DNA of 57,429 bases from VGWB01 sp964480945 (lineage in GTDB: Bacteria > Bacteroidota > Ignavibacteria > UBA10030), in assembly GCA_964480945.1 (NCBI GenBank), contig CAYZRX010000016.1:1-57429 (forward strand), given 5' to 3'. The notes beneath the pieces were generated by a model. The model made no database searches, was not told the DNA's origin, and saw only the letters and a list, made by a program, of their open reading frames with translations. Position numbers and translations under genes: made by a program. Positions 24,048 through 32,071 of this stretch are shown here, one piece after another; the stretch's first letter is position 1; each line of letters begins with the position of its first letter.

Positions 24048-24527
24048 CTACGCCTTGCCCTTGCTCAGAACGGTCGCCTTGCCGCCGACAGCTTCGATCT
24101 TTGCGATCGCCGACTTGCTGAATGCGTGGGCCGTCACCTCGAGCTTGCTCTTCAGCTCGCCGTTGCCGAGGATCTTCACGGGCACATCTTTCTTCGCGAC
24201 GGCGCCGGTTTCGAAGAGGATTTCCGGCGTTACGATGCCGCCGGGGAGTCTCTTCCCGCTCACGAGCCGCTCAAGGCTCTCCACATTCACCTCCTGGGCT
24301 TCGACTCGATTTCTACTCTTGAACCCGAACTTGGGGACTCGTCGTGTCAGCGGCATCTGACCGCCTTCGAACCAGAGCTTGAACTTGTGACCCGAACGCG
24401 ATTTGGCCCCCTTGTGGCCCTTCGTTGCCGTGCCCCCATGCCCCGAACCTTGGCCCCGACCGATCCGCTTGGCCTTCTTCCGCGAACCTTTCGCCGGTGT
24501 GAGATTACTGAGAATATCCTTTGGCAT
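24048..24527 (-). CDS. rplO: Large-subunit ribosomal protein uL15
   Basis: A 159-residue 23S rRNA-binding protein. The long basic N-terminal extension is typical (LSNLTPAKGSRKKAKRIGRG, GSGHGGTATKGHKGAKSR, EGGQMPLTRRVPKFGF). The globular end shows VNVESLERLVSG and AFSKSAIAKIEAVGGKATV. It sits between rpmD and secY, the conserved spc order. Confidence 0.98.
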   Translation of the reverse strand: MPKDILSNLTPAKGSRKKAKRIGRGQGSGHGGTATKGHKGAKSRSGHKFKLWFEGGQMPLTRRVPKFGFKSRNRVEAQEVNVESLERLVSGKRLPGGIVTPEILFETGAVAKKDVPVKILGNGELKSKLEVTAHAFSKSAIAKIEAVGGKATVLSKGKA

Positions 24528-24541
24528 TGTCGCTTCCTTGA

Positions 24542-24574
24542 CCCTTCAGAAGGTTTGAAGCCTCGGAAGGTTTC
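24542..24574. repeat. Short palindromic repeat in the rpmD-rplO spacer
   Basis: CCTTCAGAAGG and GAAGCCTCGGAAGG-type words form imperfect palindromes. Read on the minus strand they resemble the palindrome at 30547-30594 (AACCTTCCGA, then AACCTTC-AAGGG). Confidence 0.4.
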
Positions 24575-24579
24575 CTGGT

Positions 24580-24771
24580 TTATTTCGTTTCTTCGACGCG
24601 GACCAGATGGCGAACCGTTCGAATCATCCCGCGGATTTGCGGCGAATCGTTCTTGATGACACTGTAGTTCGGCCTACCAAGTCCCAGCGCCTTGATCGTC
24701 CGCTTGGCGTTTTCATGCTCGTCAATGACGCTCCGGATCTGCACGATCCTTATCTTGTTGGATTCAGTCAT
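24580..24771 (-). CDS. rpmD: Large-subunit ribosomal protein uL30
   Basis: A 63-residue protein, family length. IRIVQIRSVIDEHENAKRTI and LGLGRPNYSVIKND, then RTVRHLVRVEE, are characteristic. The ATG overlaps the rpsE stop by four bases (ATGA), so translation of the two is coupled. Confidence 0.97.
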   Translation of the reverse strand: MTESNKIRIVQIRSVIDEHENAKRTIKALGLGRPNYSVIKNDSPQIRGMIRTVRHLVRVEETK

Positions 24772-25289
24772 GCTTCGACCTTCGGGCTTTGATGAAACAG
24801 CTCCGGCAGCGTAATGCCGCGACGCTCGGCAACCATCCTTGCATCGGTGAGGCCTAGCAATGCCTTCATGGTTGCTTTCACCACGTTATGAGGATTCGCC
24901 GAACCCATCTGCTTTGTCAGCACATCTTTGACGCCTGCCGACTCCAACACGGCCCGAACGCCGCCGCCAGCGATGAGACCGGTCCCGGGGGACGCTGGCT
25001 TCAGCAACACCCGCCCGGCCCCAAACTTGCCGATGATCTCGTGTGAAATCGTGCCGTTGACAATAGGGACCTTCACAACGCTTTTCCTCGCGTCGTCCAC
25101 ACCCTTGGCGATCGCGTCGGCAACCTCGTTCGCCTTCCCCAGCCCAATGCCGACATGGCCGTTCCCGTCACCGACGACAACGATCGCGTTGAAGCTGAAC
25201 CGCCGCCCTCCCTTCACGACCTTCGCGACCCGGTTGATATGAACGAGTTTCTCTTTGAGCTCAAGTTCGCCTGCTCTGAATTTTGACAT
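24768..25289 (-). CDS. rpsE: Small-subunit ribosomal protein uS5
   Basis: A 173-residue protein at the mRNA entry channel, important for decoding fidelity. The double-stranded-RNA-binding-like N-terminal domain holds LKEKLVHINRVAKVVKGGRR and FNAIVVVGDGNGHVGIGLGKA; the C-terminal domain has VLLKPASPGTGLIAGGGVRA and NPHNVVKATMKALLGL. The VVKGGRRF loop, where spectinomycin-resistance changes occur in other bacteria, looks ordinary. Confidence 0.98.
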   Translation of the reverse strand: MSKFRAGELELKEKLVHINRVAKVVKGGRRFSFNAIVVVGDGNGHVGIGLGKANEVADAIAKGVDDARKSVVKVPIVNGTISHEIIGKFGAGRVLLKPASPGTGLIAGGGVRAVLESAGVKDVLTKQMGSANPHNVVKATMKALLGLTDARMVAERRGITLPELFHQSPKVEA

Positions 25290-25316
25290 CGTGCCTTCTC
25301 GTCTTAGGGTGGTGAG

Positions 25317-25685
25317 TTAGAATTTCAGCCCGGCTTCTCGGGCGCCGTCGGCGACCGCCTTCACACGTCCATGGTACAAGTAGCCGTTCCGATCGTAAAC
25401 GACTCGCTGAATGTTTTTCGCCAACGCGCGCTTCGCTGCATGCCCTCCTACCATCTTACACACCTGCATCTGGGAGGTTGCTTTCTTGAGCTCCTCGCGC
25501 AAGTCCTTCGACATGGTCGATGCCGAGACGAGCGTCCTCCCCGTCGTGTCGTCGACAATCTGAGCATAGATATGCTTTGCACTCCGGTAGATCGTCAGGC
25601 GGGGCACCTCAGCCGTGCCGTGCACGTTCTTCCTGATGCTCGCCTTCTTTCTTTTCCAGCGCTCGAGTTTCTTATTCTGAATCAT
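25317..25685 (-). CDS. rplR: Large-subunit ribosomal protein uL18
   Basis: A 122-residue 5S rRNA-binding protein. RKNVHGTAEVPRLTIYRSAK and HIYAQIVDDTTGRTLVSAST are the family core; the end DRNGYLYHGRVKAVADGARE with AGLKF is diagnostic. Together with uL5 it forms the 5S ribonucleoprotein of the central protuberance. Confidence 0.98.
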   Translation of the reverse strand: MIQNKKLERWKRKKASIRKNVHGTAEVPRLTIYRSAKHIYAQIVDDTTGRTLVSASTMSKDLREELKKATSQMQVCKMVGGHAAKRALAKNIQRVVYDRNGYLYHGRVKAVADGAREAGLKF

Positions 25686-25736
25686 AGGTTCTTTCCTTTG
25701 AACAGGCCGGGGTTTCTCATCTCGCGCGAAGCTACA

Positions 25737-26288
25737 CTACTTCGTCCCGGTCGCCGCTGCAGCTTTGCCAGCTTTCCGGCGGATGTACTCGCCTTCGTAC
25801 TTGATCCCCTTTCCCTTGTAGGGCTCCGGAGGTCTGAACGAGCGAATCTTCGCAGCAACCAATCCGACGAGGTGCTTGTCGACCCCCGAGATGACGATGT
25901 TCGTCTGCGACGGCGTCTCCAGTGTGATGCCGTCAGGCGCGCCGAAGAGGATCGGATGCGAATAGCCGACCATCAACTGAAGCTTTTTGCCCTTCATCTC
26001 GGCACGGTAGCCGACACCGACGATCTCAAGCTTCTTCGAATAGCCCCGGGTGACGCCCGTGATCATGTTTTGGATCAGGGCGCGCCACAACCCGTGAAGG
26101 GCGCGGATGGGTTTCTCTTCGGAATGCCGCAGAACGGAGATCTCCGTTTGGCCCACCTCGACGCTGATTGCCGGATGCACGGTTGCCGTCATCTCCCCCT
26201 TCGGGCCTTTGATGACGACCATCCCATCCTTCTTCGTTACGCTTACCCCTTTGACCACGGGAATCGGTTTGCGACCAACTCGTGACAC
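25737..26288 (-). CDS. rplF: Large-subunit ribosomal protein uL6
   Basis: A 183-residue protein near the sarcin-ricin loop and factor-binding site. GTG start (26288). SRVGKKPI-type start SRVGRKPIPV, duplicated beta-domains (VKGPKGE-type IKGPKGEMTA), and RPPEPYKGKGIKYEGEYIRR-GKA at the end identify it. It lies 17 nt downstream of rpsH. Confidence 0.98.
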   Translation of the reverse strand: MSRVGRKPIPVVKGVSVTKKDGMVVIKGPKGEMTATVHPAISVEVGQTEISVLRHSEEKPIRALHGLWRALIQNMITGVTRGYSKKLEIVGVGYRAEMKGKKLQLMVGYSHPILFGAPDGITLETPSQTNIVISGVDKHLVGLVAAKIRSFRPPEPYKGKGIKYEGEYIRRKAGKAAAATGTK

Positions 26289-26305
26289 GATCGAATCTCC
26301 TCAGT

Positions 26306-26701
26306 TTACCAAATGTAGGCCATGATCTCGCCACCGACGTGTTCTTTTCGCGCCCTGTGGTCGGTCATCAGACCTCGTGAAGTCGAAACAATGGCGACGC
26401 CCAGTCCGCCCAGCACCCGCGGCAGCTCATCGGCGGGACGATACGTTCGAAGTCCGGGTCTGCTCACCCGACGCAATCCTGCGATCACCGACCTACCGCT
26501 TTGGTATTTGAGCTGGATGCGAAGGATTCCCTGCTTCCCGTCGTCCAGAAGCGTGAAGCTCGAGATGAATTTTTCCTCCAGCAGGATCTGTGCGATGGCT
26601 TTCTTCGTGTTGGACGACGGGACGTCAACCCGTTTGTGCTTTGCTTTCGCTGCGTTTCGAACCCGGGTGAAGAAATCCGCTATCGGATCGGTCGTGGACA
26701 T
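26306..26701 (-). CDS. rpsH: Small-subunit ribosomal protein uS8
   Basis: A 131-residue primary 16S-binding protein when the ATG at 26701 (MSTTDPIADFFTRVRNA) is used. The end ADELPRVLGGLGVAIVSTSR and GGEIMAYIW are typical. In E. coli uS8 represses the spc operon by binding its mRNA near rplE; no matching site was identified here. Confidence 0.98.
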   Translation of the reverse strand: MSTTDPIADFFTRVRNAAKAKHKRVDVPSSNTKKAIAQILLEEKFISSFTLLDDGKQGILRIQLKYQSGRSVIAGLRRVSRPGLRTYRPADELPRVLGGLGVAIVSTSRGLMTDHRARKEHVGGEIMAYIW

Positions 26702-26736
26702 CGAATCGATTCTCCTCAATAGTGCCTAGAGCAAAC

Positions 26737-26922
26737 TCACCAGCTTGCCTTGCGGACGCCGGGGATTTTCCCCTCCAGGGCAAGGTTTCGGAAGCAGATT
26801 CGGCAGAGGCCGAATTTCCGGTAGAAGGCGCGCGGACGGCCGCAGATCTGACATCGGTTATGCTGACGAACTTTGAACTTCGGCGTCTTCTTCGCCTTCA
26901 CCCTCATTGCTAAACGTGCCAA
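26737..26922 (-). CDS. rpsZ: Small-subunit ribosomal protein uS14, zinc-binding type Z
   Basis: A 61-residue short form with C-x-x-C pairs (NRCQICGRPRAFYRKFGLCR and C, F), the zinc ribbon of type Z uS14. TTG start at 26922 with GGAG five bases upstream. The end LALEGKIPGVRKASW is conserved. Type Z replaces the longer zinc-free uS14 found in E. coli. Confidence 0.97.
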   Translation of the reverse strand: MARLAMRVKAKKTPKFKVRQHNRCQICGRPRAFYRKFGLCRICFRNLALEGKIPGVRKASW

Positions 26923-26943
26923 AGGAACTCCTTTTCAATAAGG

Positions 26944-27636
26944 TTATGCAGCGGTTTGAACGACCTCTTGCCTCTTCACGAACGGCATCCCCAGCGCCTT
27001 GAGCAATTCGAACGCTTCCGCATCGGATTTCGCGGTCGTGACGAAGGTGATGTCCAGGCCGCTGATCCTTGTGACTTTGTCGACGTCGACCTCCGGAAAG
27101 ATGATTTGCTCCTTGATGCCCATCGTGTAGTTCCCGTGACCATCGAACGACTTGTCGGACACTCCGCGAAAATCCCTGACGCGCGGTAGAGCAACGCTGA
27201 TCAGGCGATCCAGAAACTCATACATCAGAGCGCGCCGGAGGGTCACGCGACAGCCGATCGGGATCCCTTCGCGAAGCTTGAAGTTCGAAATGGCCTTCTT
27301 CGATTTCGTGATGGCCGCTTTCTGTCCCGTGATCGCCTCGAGCTCTTTGACCGTCGTGTCGAGGATCTTCGGGTCCTGGGTTGCCATCCCGACCCCGCTG
27401 TTGATCGAAATCTTCTCAAGCGCCGGCACCTGCATCACGCTCTTGTACTGAAAGCGCTTCATCAAGTTCGGAACGACCTCTTTCTTGTACTGGACGAACA
27501 GGCGCGGAGGTGCGCCGGCCTCGCGGGCAGCGGCTTGTTTCTTCCCGCCCCCTTCCGCTCCGCCTTTCTCTCCCTTCCCTCCTTTTCCCTTCCGGGCCGC
27601 GTCGTCGACTTTCTTCTGTTCTTTTTCCTTACCCAT
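26944..27636 (-). CDS. rplE: Large-subunit ribosomal protein uL5 with N-terminal low-complexity extension
   Basis: The conserved uL5 domain begins near residue 46 (LFVQYKKEVVPNLMKRFQYK) and includes EKISINSGVG, ISNFKLREGIPIGCRVTLR and DITFVTTAKSDAEAFELL. The preceding ~45 residues are a Lys/Gly/Glu/Ala-rich extension absent from standard uL5 of about 180 residues. The ATG at 27636 is in frame with it; the first downstream ATG (MKRF) would remove conserved sequence, so at least part of the extension is probably translated. uL5 binds 5S rRNA and contacts P-site tRNA. Confidence 0.95.
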   Translation of the reverse strand: MGKEKEQKKVDDAARKGKGGKGEKGGAEGGGKKQAAAREAGAPPRLFVQYKKEVVPNLMKRFQYKSVMQVPALEKISINSGVGMATQDPKILDTTVKELEAITGQKAAITKSKKAISNFKLREGIPIGCRVTLRRALMYEFLDRLISVALPRVRDFRGVSDKSFDGHGNYTMGIKEQIIFPEVDVDKVTRISGLDITFVTTAKSDAEAFELLKALGMPFVKRQEVVQTAA

Positions 27637-27669
27637 TCATCAATTCTCCCAAAGGGCTCGAAGTTTCAG

Positions 27670-27993
27670 TCAAAACATCTCGTTACATTTCCCGCAGACC
27701 CGCATGGTCTTCCTCTTCTCGGTGGTTGCATCCTTCACGTGAGAGTTCCCGATTCGGGTCGCCTCTCCGCACTTGGGACAGATGACCATCACGTTGGATG
27801 CGGTGATCGGCGCCTCCTTTTGGACGATCCCACCCTGCGGGTTCTTCTGCGACGGACGAGTGTGTCGCTTGACGATGTTGACACCTTCGATGATCACCCG
27901 GCCTCGGTCCGGAAACACCTTCAACACTTTTCCCTGCTTGCCGAGGGCGTTCCCTGCGATCACCAGGACTGTGTCATTCTTATGAACGTGCAT
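27670..27993 (-). CDS. rplX: Large-subunit ribosomal protein uL24
   Basis: A 107-residue assembly-initiator protein at the tunnel exit. The KOW motif (HKNDTVLVIAGNALGKQGKV) is followed by GVNIVKRHTRPSQKNPQGGI and a C-terminal zinc-ribbon-like CPKCGEATRIG ... CGKC. It lies 18 nt downstream of rplN. Confidence 0.97.
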   Translation of the reverse strand: MHVHKNDTVLVIAGNALGKQGKVLKVFPDRGRVIIEGVNIVKRHTRPSQKNPQGGIVQKEAPITASNVMVICPKCGEATRIGNSHVKDATTEKRKTMRVCGKCNEMF

Positions 27994-28011
27994 GCTGGTA
28001 TCCTTTGCCGA

Positions 28012-28380
28012 TTAGAGGACCTCTGGCGCCAGGGACACGATCTTCATGAATTGGCGTTCGCGAAGTTCTCTTGCGACCGGGCCAAAGATTCGTGTTCCGC
28101 GAGGCTCACCTTGCGGATTCAACAACACAACCGCGTTCTCGTCAAACCGGATATAGGTGCCGTCCTTCCGACCGACCTCTTTCTTCGTGCGGACGACAAC
28201 GGCTCTCGAAACCTCTCCCTTTTTCACGGGCGCGCCAGGCAGAGCGCTTTTGACTGCAACTACAATCAGATCGCCGACCGTCGCGTACCGCTTGTCGTGC
28301 CCGCCGAGGACGCGGATACAGCGAACCTTTTTTGCACCAGAATTGTCCGCTACCGTTAAGTTCGTTTCTTCCTGAATCAT
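28012..28380 (-). CDS. rplN: Large-subunit ribosomal protein uL14
   Basis: A 122-residue intersubunit-bridge protein. MIQEETNLTVADNSGAKKVR, RCIRVLGGHDKRYATVGD, and GTRIFGPVARELRERQFMKI with SLAPEVL at the end are invariant family features. It is also the docking site of the silencing factor RsfS in other bacteria. Confidence 0.99.
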   Translation of the reverse strand: MIQEETNLTVADNSGAKKVRCIRVLGGHDKRYATVGDLIVVAVKSALPGAPVKKGEVSRAVVVRTKKEVGRKDGTYIRFDENAVVLLNPQGEPRGTRIFGPVARELRERQFMKIVSLAPEVL

Positions 28381-28422
28381 GGGATGCTCCTGAACGAGGC
28401 CGGAGACCTCGACTGCACACCT

Positions 28423-28704
28423 TTATTTCGCTTTTTCGATTATTTCCACCAACCGCCATCGCTTGGTCTTGCTCAACGGCCGCGTCTCCATCACCTTCAC
28501 GACATCACCGATGCGTGCTTCCTGCTTCTCATCGTGCGCCATCAGCGTAGACGTGAGCTTGTAGTATTTCTTGTACAGCGGATGGGGGATCTTCCGCTCC
28601 AGCGAGACGACGATGCTTTTCTGCATCTTGTTGCTGATGACCTTGCCGATCCGGACTTTTCGTTGATTCCGATGAACCGTCGCGTTCCTTGCTTCCATGT
28701 TCAT
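28423..28704 (-). CDS. rpsQ: Small-subunit ribosomal protein uS17
   Basis: A 93-residue OB-fold protein binding 16S rRNA helices 7 and 11. RKVRIGKVISNKMQKSIVVS and HPLYKKYYKLTSTLMAHDEK, then GDVVKVMETRPLSKTKRWRL, are typical. It begins three bases after the rpmC stop. Confidence 0.98.
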   Translation of the reverse strand: MNMEARNATVHRNQRKVRIGKVISNKMQKSIVVSLERKIPHPLYKKYYKLTSTLMAHDEKQEARIGDVVKVMETRPLSKTKRWRLVEIIEKAK

Positions 28705-28707
28705 TGT

Positions 28708-28944
28708 CTATGCTTTCTTCTGACTGTCAGATGGAACAGCCTTCGCCTGCGGATTCTTCAACTGGCGCTCGCGGAGGATCGTCTTCATTCGTGCGATGTC
28801 CTTTTTGGTCAATTTGAGTTTCATCGGGTTGTCAAGCTGGCTGATCACCTTCTGAAAACGAAGGTTCGCCAGGCTCTCCTCCTCCTCTTGGATCCTCTTG
28901 AGCAGTTCCGCGTCCGAGAGTGCACGTAGTTCGAATGCTTTCAT
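28708..28944 (-). CDS. rpmC: Large-subunit ribosomal protein uL29
   Basis: A 78-residue two-helix protein at the tunnel exit, where trigger factor and SRP dock. MKAFELRALSDAELLKRIQE and LANLRFQKVISQLDNPMKLK, then IARMKTILRERQL, match the family; the last ~15 residues are a short polar tail. Confidence 0.96.
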   Translation of the reverse strand: MKAFELRALSDAELLKRIQEEEESLANLRFQKVISQLDNPMKLKLTKKDIARMKTILRERQLKNPQAKAVPSDSQKKA

Positions 28945-28967
28945 GGAGACTCTTACTCCTCGTTCAG

Positions 28968-29390
28968 TTAGCGAGCCTCGTAATCGACCCGGGCGACGAT
29001 CCGTGTCTTGATCGGAAGTTTGTGGGCAGCCAGATGAAAGGCCTCATCCGCGACGGCCCTCGTGATACCGCCCAATTCAAACAGGATACGACCGGGCTTC
29101 ACGACGGCAACCCAAAACTCCGGAACGCCCTTGCCGCTTCCCATACGAGTCTCGGCCGGTTTCTTCGTGACCGGTTTGTCCGGGAAGATCCGAATCCACA
29201 CTTTTCCCTCGCGCTTCATCATACGGGTGAGCGCCACGCGCGATGCCTCAATCTGCCGCTGGGTGATCCACCCGGGCTCGAGCGCTTTGAGGCCGAAATC
29301 GCCGAACGCTACCGTGAAGCCGCGCGTCGCCTTCCCCCTCATCCGCCCGCGCTGGGCTTTTCTGTACTTGACTCGCTTAGGCATCAACAT
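28968..29390 (-). CDS. rplP: Large-subunit ribosomal protein uL16
   Basis: A 140-residue protein near the A-site tRNA. The ATG at 29390 is chosen because GGAG lies 10 nt upstream; an in-frame TTG at 29399 is only one base from that site. Conserved parts are MPKRVKYRKAQRGRMRGKAT, RVALTRMMKREGKVWIRIFP and GSGKGVPEFWVAVVKPGRIL. Confidence 0.98.
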   Translation of the reverse strand: MLMPKRVKYRKAQRGRMRGKATRGFTVAFGDFGLKALEPGWITQRQIEASRVALTRMMKREGKVWIRIFPDKPVTKKPAETRMGSGKGVPEFWVAVVKPGRILFELGGITRAVADEAFHLAAHKLPIKTRIVARVDYEAR

Positions 29391-29408
29391 GATCGACAAG
29401 CTCCTTCG

Positions 29409-30047
29409 TTAACGGGACACCGGCCCGAGGATCTCCCCCTTACAAATCCACACCTTCACTCCGATCGCACCGTAGATGGTGCGTGCGGTTGCAACCGCAT
29501 AGTCGATGTCTGCGCGGATCGTATGCAGCGGGATCCTCCCCTCTTTGTATTGTTCGCTTCGAGCGATCTCCGCTCCGCCGAGGCGTCCGCCACACATTAC
29601 CCGGATACCCTCCGCCCCCATCCGCATCGAGGCCGTGATCGCTTGCTTCATCGCGCGGCGAAAGGAGATTCTCCCCTCAATCTGTGAGGCGATGGTCTCC
29701 GAGACGAGCGCGGCATCCAGCTCGGGTCGTTTGATCTCGTGAATCAAAATCTTCACATCTTTCGAGGTCACCTTCTTGAGCTCTTCCTCCAGCTGGGCAA
29801 TTTCCTTCCCGCTCTTGCCGATGACGATGCCAGGGCGGGATGTATGGATGGTGACAACAGCACGCTTCGGGGTCCTGTCGATCAGGATGCGCGAGATGCC
29901 CGCCTTCTTCAATCGGTTGCGGATGTAGTTGCGCACCATCAGGTCCTCCTGAAGCTTGCCTGCGAACCCTTTCTCGTCATACCAATTCGAATCCCATGAC
30001 TTGGTGATGCCGAGACGGAATCCAACTGGATGGGTTTTTTGTCCCAA
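29409..30047 (-). CDS. rpsC: Small-subunit ribosomal protein uS3
   Basis: A 212-residue mRNA-entry protein with helicase-like activity in the assembled ribosome. TTG start at 30047 behind GAGGAGG. MGQKTHPVGFRLGITKSWDS, the KH domain (VVTIHTSRPGIVIGKSGKEI) and GAEGIRVMCGGRLGGAEIAR are clear. The C-terminus ends at CKGEILGPVSR, without a long tail. Confidence 0.98.
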   Translation of the reverse strand: MGQKTHPVGFRLGITKSWDSNWYDEKGFAGKLQEDLMVRNYIRNRLKKAGISRILIDRTPKRAVVTIHTSRPGIVIGKSGKEIAQLEEELKKVTSKDVKILIHEIKRPELDAALVSETIASQIEGRISFRRAMKQAITASMRMGAEGIRVMCGGRLGGAEIARSEQYKEGRIPLHTIRADIDYAVATARTIYGAIGVKVWICKGEILGPVSR

Positions 30048-30061
30048 GAGATCCTCCTCGA

Positions 30062-30535
30062 TTAACCTGTTTTCGCTGCGGCCTTCGCTTTGGCGTCGGC
30101 TTGAGGTTTCTTTTCCGGCTTCGGTGACTTCGTCGTCTTCTTCTTTGGCTTCGCCTCCGGCGTACCGGCCGCGGAGGATGGCTTTACCTTCACCTCCCGC
30201 TGCGCAACAACGATGGTCAGATGGTGCGACCGCTTGCGTATGCGGTAAGCGCGTCCCATCGGGGCGGGCGAGATCCGCTTCACCGTCGGACCGACGTTCA
30301 CAAATGCCTCTTTCACAAAGAGCGTCGATGTATCAAGACGCCCCCCCTCGTCCTTGGTCTGGATATTCGAGATTGCCGACCGCAGAACCTTCTCCGCGGT
30401 TCTCGCCGCGTGCTTCGGCGAGAAATGAAGCATTGTGAGGGCGTCTTCGACGCCGTGACCGCGGATGAGGTCAACGACCAACCTCATCTTCACTGGTGAT
30501 GTTCCGACGAACCGATTAATCGCTCGTGCTTCCAT
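30062..30535 (-). CDS. rplV: Large-subunit ribosomal protein uL22 with basic C-terminal tail
   Basis: A 157-residue protein against about 110 in standard uL22. The core runs from MEARAINRFVGTSPVKMRLV (ATG at 30535) through RAYRIRKRSHHLTIVVAQRE; the last ~40 residues are a Pro/Lys/Ala-rich low-complexity tail. uL22 reaches into the exit tunnel, where macrolide-resistance changes occur in other bacteria; the loop here looks ordinary. Confidence 0.97.
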   Translation of the reverse strand: MEARAINRFVGTSPVKMRLVVDLIRGHGVEDALTMLHFSPKHAARTAEKVLRSAISNIQTKDEGGRLDTSTLFVKEAFVNVGPTVKRISPAPMGRAYRIRKRSHHLTIVVAQREVKVKPSSAAGTPEAKPKKKTTKSPKPEKKPQADAKAKAAAKTG

Positions 30536-30546
30536 AGATTTCCTTG

Positions 30547-30594
30547 TAACCTTCCGAAGGTTCTCCGCGCGCAACCTTCGAGCCTTCGGAAGGG
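30547..30594. repeat. Palindromic repeat in the rpsS-rplV spacer
   Basis: CCTTCCGAAGGTT, a GC-rich centre, AACCTTCG, then CCTTCGGAAGG: nested perfect and imperfect palindromes filling the 66-nt spacer. Related words occur at 24542-24574 in opposite orientation. Confidence 0.5.
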
Positions 30595-30601
30595 TCAAAC
30601 A

Positions 30602-30889
30602 TTATGCAGGTGTTGTGGTCTTTTCCGACTTCAACCCGGGGTGTCCGCGGAAAATGCGCGTCGGTGCAAATTCACCCAACTTATGCCCGACCATTGCCTC
30701 CTGGATGTAGACCGGGACGAACTTGTTCCCGTTATGAACGGCAAATGTGTGTCCCACGAATTCCGGAAGAATGGTGCACGAACGTGCCCAGGTTTTCAGA
30801 ACCTTCTTCTGATTCGACTTGTTGAGAGCCTCGACCTTCTTCTGAAGCTTCAGGTCGATGTAGGGACCCTTTTTGAGTGAACGAGCCAT
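30602..30889 (-). CDS. rpsS: Small-subunit ribosomal protein uS19
   Basis: A 95-residue head protein. MARSLKKGPYIDLKLQKKVE, TWARSCTILPEFVGHTFAVH and NGNKFVPVYIQEAMVGHKLG with FAPTRIFRGH are diagnostic. It lies 35 nt downstream of rplB. Confidence 0.99.
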   Translation of the reverse strand: MARSLKKGPYIDLKLQKKVEALNKSNQKKVLKTWARSCTILPEFVGHTFAVHNGNKFVPVYIQEAMVGHKLGEFAPTRIFRGHPGLKSEKTTTPA

Positions 30890-30924
30890 TGCGTCCTTCT
30901 CGCGTTGTCTGACAACCCTGAGGG

Positions 30925-31758
30925 TTACTTACGGCGTTTCACGATAAACTTGTTCGATGCGCTCTTGCGCTTGCGCGTCTTCAATCCCTTGGCATACTTC
31001 CCCCACGGCGACTCAGGATGCTGCCATCCGCCGCCGCTCTTCGACCGGCCCTCGCCGCCGCCCATCGGGTGATCCACCGGGTTCATGGCCATCCCGCGCG
31101 TTTGCGGACGAATGCCGAGCCACCGCGATCTCCCGGCCTTCCCGAGACTGATGTTCTCGTGATCCGCGTTGCCGACGACACCAACGGTCGCAAAGCAGAT
31201 CACCGGGATTTTCCTGACTTCACCGGAAGGCAGCTTCAGCGTCGCAAAGTCCCCCTCTTTCGCCATCAGTTGAAGCGAGTTGCCGGCGCTCCGGCCAAGC
31301 TGGCCGCCCTTGCCCGGCTTGATTTCGACATTGTGAACGAAGGTCCCAACGGGGATCTCAGAGAGAGGGAGAGCATTGCCCACCTGCACTTCCACACCGG
31401 ATCCCGCGTTCACCTTCTGCCCGACCTTGATCCCGTCCGGGGCAAGAATGTAGCACTTCTCCCCATCCACATACTGCAGCAAGGCAAGCCTGGCAGAACG
31501 GTTCGGATCATACTCAATGGCCGCGACTTTCGCTTCGACGCCGCGACGCTCCCTCTTGAAGTCAACCACCCGGTACAACCGCTTGTGTCCGCCGCCGCGA
31601 TGACGAGATGTGATGCGCCCCATGCTGTTCCTGCCGCCGGACTTCTTGAGCGGTCTGAGGAGCGCTTTCTCGGGAGGTTTCTTCGTGATCTCTTCGAAGG
31701 TCGAGATCGAGTAGAACCGCGTCGACGGCGTGACCGGTCTCAGTTTTCGGATTGCCAT
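30925..31758 (-). CDS. rplB: Large-subunit ribosomal protein uL2
   Basis: A 277-residue protein needed for subunit association and close to the peptidyl-transferase centre. LRPVTPSTRFYSISTFEEIT, GRITSRHRGGGHKRLYRVVD, and the catalytically important region RGMAMNPVDHPMGGGEGRSK with the conserved His in PVDHPMGGG are present. Confidence 0.99.
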   Translation of the reverse strand: MAIRKLRPVTPSTRFYSISTFEEITKKPPEKALLRPLKKSGGRNSMGRITSRHRGGGHKRLYRVVDFKRERRGVEAKVAAIEYDPNRSARLALLQYVDGEKCYILAPDGIKVGQKVNAGSGVEVQVGNALPLSEIPVGTFVHNVEIKPGKGGQLGRSAGNSLQLMAKEGDFATLKLPSGEVRKIPVICFATVGVVGNADHENISLGKAGRSRWLGIRPQTRGMAMNPVDHPMGGGEGRSKSGGGWQHPESPWGKYAKGLKTRKRKSASNKFIVKRRK

Positions 31759-31780
31759 AGGATCCCTGTCGTCACTTCAA

Positions 31781-32071
31781 TCAAGCATTTTCAAAATAGT
31801 CGATCTTGTCCCCTTCCTTCAGGGTGACGATCGCTTTCTTCCAGGTGTTCGTGCGTCCTTCAAATCGCCCTCTCCGGGTGAGCTGCGTCTTGCGCTTCCC
31901 CTTCACGACGAGCGTCCGGACTCCGAGCACCGTGACCCTAAACTTCTTTTCCACCGCCTTCGCGATTTCGATCTTGTTCGCGTGCGGCACCACTTCGAAG
32001 GCATACTGGCGTTGATCTTGCAGGCCCGTGATCTTCTCGGTGACGATCGGTCGTTTAAGAATTCCTGTCAT
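31781..32071 (-). CDS. rplW: Large-subunit ribosomal protein uL23
   Basis: A 96-residue tunnel-exit protein, docking site for trigger factor and SRP. ILKRPIVTEKITGLQDQRQY, AFEVVPHANKIEIAKAVEKK and FRVTVLGVRTLVVKGKRK are typical, and the rRNA-binding loop is conserved. The ATG overlaps the rplD stop by four bases. Confidence 0.98.
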   Translation of the reverse strand: MTGILKRPIVTEKITGLQDQRQYAFEVVPHANKIEIAKAVEKKFRVTVLGVRTLVVKGKRKTQLTRRGRFEGRTNTWKKAIVTLKEGDKIDYFENA

